Source: Posidonia oceanica
Taxonomy: Eukaryota; Streptophyta; Magnoliopsida; Alismatales; Posidoniaceae
DNA: 64,000 nt
Reading direction: 5' to 3'
Assembly: GCA_037176725.1 (NCBI GenBank)
Contig: JAZBRS010000014.1
Location: 75,994,501 to 76,058,500, forward strand
Shown: in pieces, positions 46,141 through 57,374 of the stretch
How positions within the stretch are numbered: the stretch's first letter is position 1
Layout of the letters: every line of letters starts with the position of its first letter
The notes under the pieces: generated by a model
Databases searched by the model: none
The model's input: the letters and a program-made list of their open reading frames with translations, nothing else
What the model was told of the DNA's origin: nothing
Made by a program: the position numbers and the translations under genes

Positions 46141-49100
46141 TGTTGACACCCCATCTTGACAGACTTGAACCAATTGGGACCTTCTGGTGACTTCTGGATC
46201 TAAACCTAGGTCAAAACAACCACAACCTTTTTCACCTTTCTCTTCAAATCAAGACTAAACTTGACCTAAGCCTACACCTATTTCCCAAGCCCAAAACTTA
46301 CCCAAAAACCATAGGAAAACCTATCACTCCCAACTTAGCAAACCTACCCAAACACTTAGAAATTTTCAACCCGAAACCATTCCCCAAAATCCTAGAAAGT
46401 CTAGGTAAAACTATCCCTTTTCTACACCCCAAAACCCTTCCAAAACCTTCTCGAAACTAAACCAAAGCCCTAGGACCAACACTAGAGACTCTAGGCTACA
46501 CATTCCTCAATTTTCACCCCTTTTCAAAACCTTTAAACCCTCCATTTACCCAAATTATCGTTTTCTTTCTCCAAGATTATTCTTTTCTCTCTCCTCTCTC
46601 TCTCCTGATTATCCCCCTTCTTTTCATCTTCTTTTTCCTTTTTTCTTGCCTGGCTGCGGGCCCCTCTTGTGCTTCTATCTCTTCTCAATCTTATTCCTAT
46701 TTTTATCTTATTTTTACCATTTCTTTGATTTTCAAAAAATTATTTTTCTTCAACTCCTCTCTTTCCCCTTTATTCCTCCTCTCTTTCCCCTTTCTTCTTC
46801 CTTCCCCTTTTCTTTTTCTTTCTTTTACTAAGTCCCTAAAAAATCCTTAAAAACCTCTAAAACTCTAAAACAAAAGGACAACAAATCAAAACCCTAAGAA
46901 AAATAATTAAAAATATTAAATAAACAATTAAAAACCTAAACCCAACTAAATCCAGCTAAAATGGAAAACCAAGAATGCAAGCTAAAAAATGCAAAACAAA
47001 CCAAAAGAAAATTCTATAAAATTAGGAAAAAAACTAAAATGTAACCAAAACAAACAAAGTAAAAACCCCACTAAAAAATAATCAAAAACAAATCCTAAAA
47101 AGGAGGAGAAAACAACTAAAAAAAAACACACTAAGACAATCACTTAAGGAAAAGAAAAACCTAACTTAACAAACTTAAAAAGAGTAATTCAAAAACCAAA
47201 GTAAAAGGAAAAACAGACAATTAAAAAAATCCAAAAACACTTAAAAAACTTAACATGAAAACTTAATTTAAAAAAATATTAAAAGAGCTTAACAAGCAAA
47301 AATCAAAAAACAAATCAAAGAAGACTTAAGAAAGAAAGACTAAAATCCAAAAATCTAAAACCCACTCTAATTAATTTAAAAGCAAACTTTAAAAAATCCT
47401 AATTAACATCCCAAGTACTTAACAAGAAAAACATAATTAAAAAACAACTTAAAAGGCTTAACAAACATTTAATCAAAGTAAAAAACAAATCAAAAACAAA
47501 GAAAACCCTTAAAACCCTAATCAAACCCAAAATTCCTCTAAACCTAATTAACTAACCAAAAACGATCATTAAGAAACTTAATCAAGGTCCTAACTTAAAA
47601 CACAATCATTCTAATATTTTTATCTATTTTTATTTTATTTTTATCTAATTTATTTCTCCTCTTTTTCCCTTCCATTTCTCCCTTTCTCCCTTTTTCTTTT
47701 TCTTTTTTTCTCTCCTGCTGGGCCCAGTCCGGCCCGTTCCCGCCTTCCTTCTTTCTTTTCTTTCTTTCTTTTTCTTTTTCAGTTCGCAGCCCGGCCCGCA
47801 ACCTTCAGCCCGCGTTCCACCTTTCTTCTTCTTCCTTCTTCTTCCCCCGATTTCCCTTCCGCTTCCCGCGAACCAACTCCCTCCTCTTCTTTGAAATTCA
47901 ACTTCGCTTCTCCCTCCCGATCACCTCAGCACCAGTCCACCTTCCTCCTCTTGCACTCAGCGGATCTTCCGGGAAGGCATTTACTGCCCGTCTTCTCGCC
48001 GACCTCCTCTCCATCAGCAGCAGTGCTCCTGCCGGTGGGGATTTGAATCCCAGTGCGCGTCTGTCCTCCCCAGCTGCTTAAAACTTCCAAGTCTTCTCCT
48101 CCTTCGAGACACTTCGCGTCGTCCTGAGAGAGAAAGCGTCCAGCACCTAGAATCCTTGCAATTCTCCTCCCTTTCCTCTGCAAAATTCAGACCTTTTCCT
48201 CCTCTTCCTCCTCACTAAAACCAACACCGATTCCAGATCATAAATCGCACCCAATTCCTCCCCCAACTGCACCCAGAATCCCAGCATCGCAGCCCCTCCA
48301 TCCCTCAGCCTTTCCACTCCAGAAACCGCCCTCGAACACCCAAAATTCTCAGCAGAACCCAACTCCTTTCCTCCCAGAAATTCCCGACACCACAGGCCCC
48401 CATTTCGTCCCAAACTCCACCCCCCAATCCACCAGATCACCACCTTCCTAAACCACCCAAGCCTTCAGCCCAACTCTCACCACAGACCAAGCCTACCACC
48501 ACAAACACCTACACCTTTTTTCTGCCCGAAACCACCACACCTGCAAACTCCATCCTCAGACCTCCAAAGTCCAATTTAACCACCCAGAACCCTTCACCCA
48601 ACCTCCAGCAAGTCGCCGGCATTCTCCAACTGATCCAGAGAGCAGCAGACATCCATCCCCACCACCGGTGACCAGCTGTGAACCCACTGAACCCACTTAT
48701 CGCGCCAATCTTCGCAGCTGCCCTCCAATCATTCAGCAAGCTCCGGAGCAACGCACTGAGCAGAACCAGACGCCCAGAAGCCATCGGAGACGCCCGCAGC
48801 AGCCAGACCGAGCTCACCGCCTTCTGCAAAGTCGACCAACGTCGGGGGGACTCCTCAGCCACGGAAACAGGTAGCTTTCTTCACCCGTAGATTAGTCTTC
48901 CTCCTCTCTTGCTTTTCCGCCCCTCAGCCTGGGATTTCTCTCTCTCCTGCGCCGAGTCAACGCCGGGTCAGCGTCGTCTTCTCCGGCGAGCCTCACTGCT
49001 CGTCCCGCCGCTCCGGTCTGCAGAACGTCGTTCCAACCGGCGCCCCAGCTCCGCACGGACCCCAGAAGCATGTCTCTGCCGTCAGAACTCGCAGACGCTG

Positions 49101-50983
49101 CGCTGATCGGCCGGCCTGCCTCCGAGCAAGTCTGCAGACCTCCGGCGACTCCTCCGGCTTGCTCCAGGCAGCGTCGCTGCTCGCCGATGCTGCTCCGGCC
49201 TCCGTCGAGCTCTGGTGAAGCCCGCCCGCCGGTCTACGCCGCACCAGCACCCCCTTTGCTCCCTCTGTCAGCCACTGGTAGCAACTGCTACAGTGGTCGA
49301 CGATCTGTTGTTACTGTGCTTTTATTTTTTGTTATCTTTGCTATTTTACCACATATTGCATTATTGGTCTCAGTTCTTGCTTTATTACTCTTAGGTCCTT
49401 CATCTGATTAAATCCGTTTAATTCCGAGTTAAAACCATATAAAATTGCATGAAAAATATGTAGTTCTTTTTATTTGCATGTCAGTCCTTTTACTGTGCTT
49501 TCCTTCAGTAATAAATTTGATTCTGGCCCTCCAGCTTTTGATTATGGCATGTTAGTCCTGCAGTTGATTAATTTGATTTAATGCACTAAGTTTGCCATAT
49601 AAAATTGCATTTTAGGTCCTTACTGTTTTCTATAATTGAAATTTAGTCCTCTGTCCTGTTAACTTAGCTTTTATTTTCCAATTTTTGCTTACTGCATTGC
49701 ATTATTTCCCCCATGTTTTTTGATTTTTGCATATAGGTCCTTCCTCAATGCACAGTAGCCATTTAAATGCATATTTTGCTTATAAAATTGCATTTTTGAC
49801 CCTGCATAATTTGAAAATTGCACATAGGTCCTCTGCATGCTTATAAAAATCATTTAAATGCATATTTTGCTTATAAAATTGCATTTTAGCCTCCACATGT
49901 TTGGAAAATTGCATATAGGTCCCCCATCTGCATTTCCAGACCCACTATACCCCTGTTTTGCCGGAAAAATTGCATTTTGAACCCTAATGATTTCAAAATT
50001 GCATTCTAAACTGCCACATGATTTCAAAAGTTTGTCCTGATGCATATTCATCTTGGAAAATTGCATTTTAAACCCTGTCTTTTGTAAAATTGCATGCAGA
50101 CCCCCCAAACTTTTCAAAATCCTTGCATAAAAGCCCCAAACTTTTCAAAATCTTTGCATTTAGACCCCCATCCTTTCAAAAATTGCATTTAAATCTCCAA
50201 TTTTCTGAAAAATCACCCTTAAGCCTTTATCTTGCATTCTGCATGCATTGCACTCATGTATTCTAGTATTTTGCATCCTTTGCACACACTTAAGTGTCAT
50301 TAGCTCCCATTCACAAGGGAGGACCTGTTTTGCACACCCCTAGGACCTCCTGTACACTTAGATCTATTCTTCTCCGCTGTTCTGGCCCCTCTGCCTTGAA
50401 GCTGGAATATCTTCCAATCCGACCGTTGGATCTTCTCAAATAAGCTACCCGGACGACCCCGGCGGAGCGCTCTTCAGCATGGACCAAGCAGATCTCAGAT
50501 CAGGCCTCAGATTTTCCAGGTAAGTCCTTCTGAACCCCTGCACAGCAATCATTTGCATACCATTTGCATTGCATGCATCATTTTCGCTTTTTGTTTCCTC
50601 GAACATGTAGAATAGGACTTCCTCTTCTTATCTATCAATTCTGCTCCCCTTTTCGCGTATTCCAAAGTGTTTTGTGTTGCGTTTCCCCTGGATTCACCAC
50701 TTATTGCGACTTTTTTCCCATTTTTCCACGATTCGATCGCACCGCGAGCTTTAGGCAGCGTGCGAGACACATCGTGGGGCGGTTTAGTGGGAAACAGTCA
50801 CAAAGCGGTGGTAATCCCTCCACTTGCTCATTTTCTCCATTGTAGGTCTTCACACCTACTCTGTGTAGCCCTTAAACAGTGTCTTTTCTCACACACACAC
50901 TGTTTGCCTCTCCTTTCGCTTTTCTTATCCTCTCTCTTTGCATTTGCATCTGCATGGTTTTGTCGAGGTTTTATTCCGCCGCA

Positions 50984-51300
50984 TTTGGCACCGTTTTGCG
51001 TGCCCGCTTTGTCTTTGGCACCGTTTTGCGTGCCCGCTTTGCTTTTGGCACCGTTTCGCGTGTCCGCTTTGTTTTCGGCACCGTTTCGCGTGCCCGCTTT
51101 GTTTTCGGCACCGTTTTGCGTGCCCGCTTTGCTTTTGACATCGTTTTGCGTGCCCGCTTCGCTTTTGGCACCGTTTCGCGTGCCTGCTTTGTTTTTGGCA
51201 TCGTTTTGCATGCTCGCTTCGCTTTTGGGACCGTTTCGTGTGCCGACTTTATTTCTGGTACTGTTTTGCGTGCCGATCTTGTTTTCTTGCACCGTTTTGC
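50984..51300 (+). repeat. 30-bp tandem array in LTR D
   Basis: About ten units of the form TTTGGCACCGTTTTGCGTGC + CCGCTTTGTC with an exact 30-bp period. It is the counterpart of 35030-35395 in LTR B, on the opposite strand. Confidence 0.88.
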
Positions 51301-51865
51301 GTGCCGTTCTCGTTTCTTGCATTATTTCGCGTGCTTTACGTCGTTTTCTCTTGCATGTCGCCTGCATTGCTTGGTTTTACCGTTGTTTTGCTTTTCCGCT
51401 TGCATTTGCATATAGGGCAGTGATGCTTACTGCCTGGAGTTCTCACGAGCCAGGTTTCGCCCGGTTCGGAACACAGACAACGCTGCTGAGCATTTAGACT
51501 GCACGTTTACTTTCCTTGCATTGCATCCCACCACTTAGAGCACACCTATGAGCATTCATTCAGGCATTCATTGGCATTTAGGCATTTAAATCTGCATTCC
51601 CCTGCATATGCGAGCGTAAGCCTAGAAATACCGATTCTCGGGCTTGTCGAGGGTGCCTAACACCTTCCCCGCGCGTAACAGGAGTCCTTACCCAGTCTTT
51701 TGGCCCGCAATGACCATATCGCCCTTATCCTAGGCATGAGTCTTCTCACTTGCATGTATTTGCATTTGTTTTCCTTTGCATAGCTTTGCTTTGCATTTCT
51801 TGCTTGGTTTTGCGTGTTAACTCATGCATTTCCCCCGGTTTTCCTTGTCTCCCGATAATAGACAC

Positions 51866-51878
51866 GGTGGCGACTCTG
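51866..51878 (+). promoter_or_regulatory. PBS-like motif inside LTR D
   Basis: GGTGGCGACTCTG, whose last 12 bases equal the first 12 of the region at 51999-52010 next to the LTR. It lies 120 bp before the LTR end, as in solo LTR B. Confidence 0.7.
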
Positions 51879-51998
51879 AATTGTCTTATCTTCTTCTTTT
51901 CTTATCTTTTCTCCTCTGTTTTAAGTGTTTTCGAGTTGAGCCCTCCTCCTCGGACCTCGCCGCCAATAGTAAGCCTGATTCTGATTGGGATTACTACA

Positions 51999-52017
51999 GT
52001 GGCGACTCTGCTGGGGA
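51999..52017 (+). promoter_or_regulatory. Primer-binding site of element D
   Basis: GTGGCGACTCTGCTGGGGA directly after the LTR. TGGCGACTC...CTGGGGA is the site type complementary to an arginine tRNA reported for Ogre/Tat elements. Confidence 0.85.
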
Positions 52018-53405
52018 TAGCAGACTCCGGCTTTCGCCTTTGCTTTCGCTCGCTTGCTTTGCATCTTGGTTTGCCTTTGTGCCTTTGTCTGCCATATCTG
52101 TTTGCTTGTCTGTCATGTTTTCGCTTTTGCTCGCTTGGGATTTGCTTTCTTTGTTTACTTTAGTGCCTCCTTTGCCTGTTTTGCTCGCTTTTCTGTGCAA
52201 ACTCCTAGCGAGTCGCCTCGTGGCTACTCTGCTTAGGTTTTGCACCTCCTTTGCCTCGGTTTGCGCTCTGTTTTGCTTTGCTTTGCCTCGGTTGCTTGTT
52301 TATTTACTTATTTCCTTGCTTCCGCTCTTACTTGCTTTACAGCTTACCTGTCTTTATTTTCTTTATCTTGCTTGCTTATTATTGCTTCATTTCCTGCAAT
52401 GCATGTCTACATACTTGTTTGGCAACAATGCATGCTTTTTGAATGCTGAATGCTTTTCTTACACATTCGCTATGTCACTACGCACGCACATGCCCTGCAT
52501 ATATGCCTTTTGACATGATGAATGCTTTTTCTTCACTACCATGCTCACGAACACTCGCACATGCCATGCACTTGCCTTTTGCTGTGTTGTGTGTTGTTTG
52601 CCTGCCATGTTTGACTGATTTTCTTCCCTTTCGCACATGCCATGTCTAGGATAGTAGAGACTTGTTCGTTCTCCCCATGGTTAACTAAAAATGGCAAGTA
52701 AAAGGAACTTCTAGGAGTAACTAGAGACTCCAAACAATCCTTCACCCCCTTGGGTTAATAAAATGTACAAGATAAAAGACTTTAATCATTTGCATAAGCA
52801 TCATATAGGGCATGCATCTCCTCATCTGAGTCCACCTATTAGTCTGCGAAGGACAGTCCCGGCCTCTTATTCCACCGCTTTGGGCGTGGCGCAAGTCAGT
52901 CGGTCTGTCCCCCCTTTGTTCAGGGGTCGTGTCGGTGTTAGTAGAGGGTACCACCCACGCTTTGGCGGGGTAGAGGCCACCAACGCACCACCCTGTCATT
53001 ACCTGAGCTCTGGGCTAGGAGTTAGGCAGGGAACCCACTTTTCTGACCTGAGTCGGTGACCCGTACACCCAGGGATACCCGAAGTAGATCACCTGCTAAG
53101 ATACACTAGTTAGGTAAGGAGGGCATACTAGAAAGCATACATATCATTCATGCCATTTAACTTAACTCATTTGCATCCGTCTTTTCAGTTTCTAACCCCA
53201 GTTTCCTTCTGTTTGTGTCAGCGGTGATCGGTAAGCGAGTTCCCCTTGCTAGAGCTTGAGTACCGACCCTTGTTGACACCCCTGTTGCGACCTTATTCGC
53301 GACCATTTCCCTTCCGAGCTATCCGCCTTTGCGACGATAGCTCCTATTAGGAATCGCTGTTTGCGCACCCGTCGCAGCCCTATTCTCATGCGCTCTAGGT
53401 CAGCA
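52018..53405 (+). other. Leader of element D
   Basis: 1.39 kb without a supported gene. The part at 52850-53050 is conserved with element C. Ogre elements can carry an ORF before gag; none of usable length is visible here. Confidence 0.65.
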
Positions 53406-56400
53406 ATGGCCCAGTACGTCAGTGAGCCACTCTTTACTCCTATCACGGAGGGTGTTTCCATTCTGGCCCCTCCGGTCGCTCCTTCTGTCCCTTTTGTTCC
53501 CCCTCCGATGCTAGGGTTTCCTCCCCTGACGCCTCTAGGATCTCAGTATGTCCCGGGACAGTGGCAAGCATCTCTTCCTCCGGATCCGGTCGCCGAGTCT
53601 ATCTTGGTGACCGTTACTCGCGCTGCGGAGACGCCACTGCCCCCTCCGTCCCAAGGATACGTCGACTTTGACATCCCTCCTACCGCTGCTGCGACTTTTA
53701 CTGTAGAACCTTTTCCTCCCGGACAATCTGTGTCCGCGCCATTTGCCTCTCAACCTTCGCCGGCACTGCACTTCAGTGTCCCCACTGGCGAGACGCCTAA
53801 GGCGCAGTACCAGCTCCTGATGGAGCTTGCCCAGAGACTGCAGGGCATGTCTCTATCGGTTCGTCCTTCCTGTGCTCCTGTTGTCCCTGAGGTTCCTTTG
53901 AGGCTAGTCCCTGCATTTCATGCATCTACCTCCACACCTCCGCCTCGACTATCGTCTCAACTGCTCACGGTTCCGACGATGGGGGCTCGTTTACCGCCTC
54001 CTGCTGCACAACACTTAGCACAGCATGCTCCTCTTCCCCCTGGTGGTCAGTCCTTTGGACCGGCTGGAGCCCAGTACCTCACTGGCTCGCTGTCTGGCAC
54101 CCCGCCCGTACAGCAACTGGTGCTCCAGCATCCTGCCCCTATCACAGCACAGCATGGCATTTACTCTTCTCCTTTGCATCAAGCCCAGCATCCTGCATAC
54201 ACTCCTGCAAACACAGTTCCCCAGCACGGATACGCCGGCCATCCCGTTGCTCCACCAGGCGACGCTATGGTAGAATCGGAGGAGCACTTAGGTGCGACCC
54301 ATTCGGCGTATGTGCTTACTACCCCTGCTGATCCCTCCCCTATAACAGCAACTCCGGACCCCATCAACAACCGGATGGACGTCTTGGAGAAGGCACTACG
54401 ACTAGTGCAGGGTACTGAGCACCAGACCTACCAATTTTGGGACCTCTACTGCTTTCCAGAGGTGGTACACCCTCCAAAGTTCAAAATCCCGGACTTCGAG
54501 AAATACAATGGTAGGGGCTGCCCCGTGGCACACCTGAAGGCGTATTGCGGTGATCTCGCTCAGCTTCAGGCTGACGAGAGGTTGCTGATCCGCCTGTTCC
54601 AGAAGAGTTTGACCGGGCCGGCACTCAAGTGGTTCACATCGCTTGATATGTCAGCCATCAAGACTTGGAACGACCTCAGTCAGGCGTTCCTGGAACAATA
54701 CTCCTTCAACCTCGATCTGGTCCCAAAGCGGGCAGACTTGATCGCAATTAAGCAGAATTCCGGCGAGCCGTTCGGGGAGTACATCGGCCGCTGGCGCGCC
54801 CTTGCCTCTCAGGTTCGAGATAAACCCTCTGACGAGGAGTCTATTGAGATCGTCATCAAAGGGGCGCAGCCATCTCTTGGAGCTCTGCTTAGCTTCCAAC
54901 CAGTCACTACTTTTGCAGCACTCATCAGAGCTGGAGCGCGCGTGGAGAGTTCTTTGCGGAGTGGCAACTTCCCGGCTCTCTCTGCGTTCGCTAAGCAGGC
55001 CACGATCAGCAGTAACAGTGCCAACAGCAGTGCCTCCAACAACAACAGCGGCAGCAGCAACAACTGCTCGAAGAGGAAGGACTCGTCGAAAACCGCTGTT
55101 GCATTCGTCGACTCCCCTACTGTGCCTGTTCGCTTGCCATCCCGGCCTGCCCCAGCTCAGATGGTGTACGCTCCTGCACCTAGGAATCCACCTACACTAC
55201 AAATCAAAACCAACGCTAGACCGGTCTACCCTGCCGCACCGGTTCAGCATGGCTCATACCAGAGGCAAAGAAGGCCACCCACTGAGAAGCGAAAATTCGC
55301 CCCACTGGTGGAACCGCTCACGGTCATCTTGCCGAAGGTTGCATCGCTCCTGAAGTTCCCGGAGGTTCGTCCGCCCCCAAATCCTTTGCCGCATTGGTTT
55401 AGGGCGAACCTCTTCTGCAATTTCCATCGAAGTACCGGGCACTCGACGGACAATTGCTACTCCTTGCGGAACGCCATTCAGGATTTAATCGAATCGGGAA
55501 CGATTGTGATTGACACGCACGAGGCATCCACTCAAGCACACATGCATGCATCTGCACATTCAGCTGTTCCCCCTCATTCTGGCATCATCCACCAACCCTT
55601 ACCGGAACATTCTTATCCGGAAGGGGCGGGAACCTCAGGCATCCACTCTGTCTTCCCTTCTAGGCCTACTACCTCTGTGGTAGACCCTTCTGATCTTATC
55701 TCTGATATTTCTGAGCCTTTCCCTGTAAATCTCTATCTTGCGGCAGTTGCCGGCTCCGAGTCGAGAATTCACATGATCCGACCGCGTGCCAGGCCGGAGC
55801 GCCCCTTCGCACCCCCTGCTGTGCTTCCTCAGGCTCAATCCCCTGTACACCTTCTAGCTAGGGCCCAGCCTAGATCCCCCGTCCACCTCTTAGGGCGACC
55901 TCAGCTAGAATCTCCTGTACACCTCCTAGGCAGACCTCAACCTGCCACAGCCTTCCCACCCCAACAACCATACCCTCTAGGTAGACCTCAATACCCAGTA
56001 GGTCTCCCTGTAACCCCTCCTGTGCTCGCAGCACGTGCTCCAGTGGTTATTGACTTAACCTTGGACACCCATCGCGTTCCTTACAGCTACGCCACAGAAA
56101 TGTGTGTGGAAGTAACGCGATCGGGGAGGGTCTACAGGCCCCCAGCACCGGCAATTAGGCCAAATCACTCTAAACCTGCTATGCCCCCACCCTCCAACCA
56201 ACCCGTAGTAGATCCAACCTCAAACCAACCCGTAGCAAGCCAAATCCCTGCCCAACCTGTAGCGGCCCAACTTCCTGCCACTACTCCCTTAGAGCTTGCC
56301 AAAACAACCCCTCCTGTTGCCAAAAAGAACCAACCCAAGGCAGACATAACCTCCCAACTTAAGAAGGTCAAAGCTGACATTTCCATTTGGGACCTGATCC

Positions 56401-57374
56401 ACACCTCTGTCGAACACCGCGAGGCTTTTTTTCGCGTGTTCCAGGCTGCCCGTGTGTCCCAGTCTATCGAGCCTTCAGCCTTGGAGAGCATAGTAGGGAT
56501 GATTGCGGAGCCCCAGGTCATCTCTTTTACAAGTGATGAACTACCTCCGGTGGGGATTAATCATAATCAACCTCTGTTCGTCACGGTTCAGTTCAAAAAC
56601 TTTCGCATTCCCCTAATGCTGGTTGATAATGGGTCAGGCCTTAATGTCTGCCCCTTGCGTACTGCAACGAAGCTCGGATTCAAAGCCGAGGACATCACGC
56701 CAGCCGTAAAGGGAATGACAGCTTTTGACAACACCCATCATGACGCTCTAGGGATCCTGATTATTCCTCTTGCTATCGGCCCGGTCGTCTTCGATGTAGA
56801 ATTCTATGTCGTCGACTTGAAGCCGAATTTCAATCTTCTGCTTGGGCGCCCTTGGCTCCACAAGCATCAGGTCCTTCCTTTGACCCTCCATCGGATGATA
56901 AAGTACCGTCGCGGCGATGATGTCATTGTCGTCATGGCAGAGAACTTTGAGAAGGAGCGGATCGAAGCAGTCTCCCCTGTGTCTTCACAAGCTATCCCGT
57001 TTGACCCCGAGACTTCTGAAGCTCTATATCGTGTTAATCGGTGCGAGCCGGTTAACTTCATTCCTGATCTTGAACGTGTCAACTCCTTGGCCGTTCACAG
57101 CAACCCCTTCCGAATGGTCGAGAATGTATGTCACAGGTGGGGTTACATAAAGGGTACACCGCTCGGGCGTCACGGCCAGGGGATCGCAGAGCCGATCGCA
57201 GCGATGGAGCGGAGGAAATCTGAAGGCCTCGGTTACGAGCCTAAGCTCAACGAAGATCACTGCCTTCAGCTCAAGGATCAAGAGCCAGCCATCCCCAGAG
57301 ATCTCACTAACTTCACCAGTGCAGGGGTTCTGGGATCGACCAATGATCAAGCCGCGGTGCCGACAGAAGACTAG
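53406..57374 (+). CDS. Gag-protease polyprotein of element D (1322 aa)
   Basis: The start is set at ATG 53406 because the MAQ start is shared with element C; ATG 53388 is an alternative. Residues 1-340 are Pro/Ser/Ala-rich. The capsid-like gag core lies at about 355-545 (IPDFEKYNGRG, LIRLFQKSLTGPALKWF). A zinc knuckle of CxxH-H-C type follows at about 670 (FCNFHRSTGHSTDNC). The aspartic protease has LVDNGSGLNV at about 1073 and LLLGRPWL at about 1148. A G-patch-like segment lies at about 1240-1285 (RWGYIKGTPLGRHGQG). The product would form the particle and cut the polyprotein. It ends in TAG, and the same frame stays open beyond. Confidence 0.9.
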   Translation: MAQYVSEPLFTPITEGVSILAPPVAPSVPFVPPPMLGFPPLTPLGSQYVPGQWQASLPPDPVAESILVTVTRAAETPLPPPSQGYVDFDIPPTAAATFTVEPFPPGQSVSAPFASQPSPALHFSVPTGETPKAQYQLLMELAQRLQGMSLSVRPSCAPVVPEVPLRLVPAFHASTSTPPPRLSSQLLTVPTMGARLPPPAAQHLAQHAPLPPGGQSFGPAGAQYLTGSLSGTPPVQQLVLQHPAPITAQHGIYSSPLHQAQHPAYTPANTVPQHGYAGHPVAPPGDAMVESEEHLGATHSAYVLTTPADPSPITATPDPINNRMDVLEKALRLVQGTEHQTYQFWDLYCFPEVVHPPKFKIPDFEKYNGRGCPVAHLKAYCGDLAQLQADERLLIRLFQKSLTGPALKWFTSLDMSAIKTWNDLSQAFLEQYSFNLDLVPKRADLIAIKQNSGEPFGEYIGRWRALASQVRDKPSDEESIEIVIKGAQPSLGALLSFQPVTTFAALIRAGARVESSLRSGNFPALSAFAKQATISSNSANSSASNNNSGSSNNCSKRKDSSKTAVAFVDSPTVPVRLPSRPAPAQMVYAPAPRNPPTLQIKTNARPVYPAAPVQHGSYQRQRRPPTEKRKFAPLVEPLTVILPKVASLLKFPEVRPPPNPLPHWFRANLFCNFHRSTGHSTDNCYSLRNAIQDLIESGTIVIDTHEASTQAHMHASAHSAVPPHSGIIHQPLPEHSYPEGAGTSGIHSVFPSRPTTSVVDPSDLISDISEPFPVNLYLAAVAGSESRIHMIRPRARPERPFAPPAVLPQAQSPVHLLARAQPRSPVHLLGRPQLESPVHLLGRPQPATAFPPQQPYPLGRPQYPVGLPVTPPVLAARAPVVIDLTLDTHRVPYSYATEMCVEVTRSGRVYRPPAPAIRPNHSKPAMPPPSNQPVVDPTSNQPVASQIPAQPVAAQLPATTPLELAKTTPPVAKKNQPKADITSQLKKVKADISIWDLIHTSVEHREAFFRVFQAARVSQSIEPSALESIVGMIAEPQVISFTSDELPPVGINHNQPLFVTVQFKNFRIPLMLVDNGSGLNVCPLRTATKLGFKAEDITPAVKGMTAFDNTHHDALGILIIPLAIGPVVFDVEFYVVDLKPNFNLLLGRPWLHKHQVLPLTLHRMIKYRRGDDVIVVMAENFEKERIEAVSPVSSQAIPFDPETSEALYRVNRCEPVNFIPDLERVNSLAVHSNPFRMVENVCHRWGYIKGTPLGRHGQGIAEPIAAMERRKSEGLGYEPKLNEDHCLQLKDQEPAIPRDLTNFTSAGVLGSTNDQAAVPTED

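Larger units (their letters stand above)
46141..51998 (+). repeat. 5' LTR of element D (5.86 kb)
   Basis: TGTTGACACCCCATC...GGGATTACTACA, with the same order of segments as the solo LTR at 34326-40380: A-rich zone, GC-rich zone (47700-49290), ATGCAATTTT-like zone, 30-bp array (50984-51300), and the box with GCCTAACACCTTCCCC and GGAGTCCTT (51650-51690). No supported gene lies inside it. The 276-codon frame at 50667-51497 is mostly the 30-bp array. Confidence 0.9.

Noticed and set aside
50667..51497. 276-codon open frame and its antisense frames in LTR D
   Set aside because: Mostly the 30-bp tandem array read in an open frame. The period is a multiple of three and both strands are open, as in LTR B at 34891-35548.
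53361..53405. Upstream extension of gag from a TTG codon
   Set aside because: Non-ATG start. The MAQ start at 53406 is shared with element C, so it is preferred.
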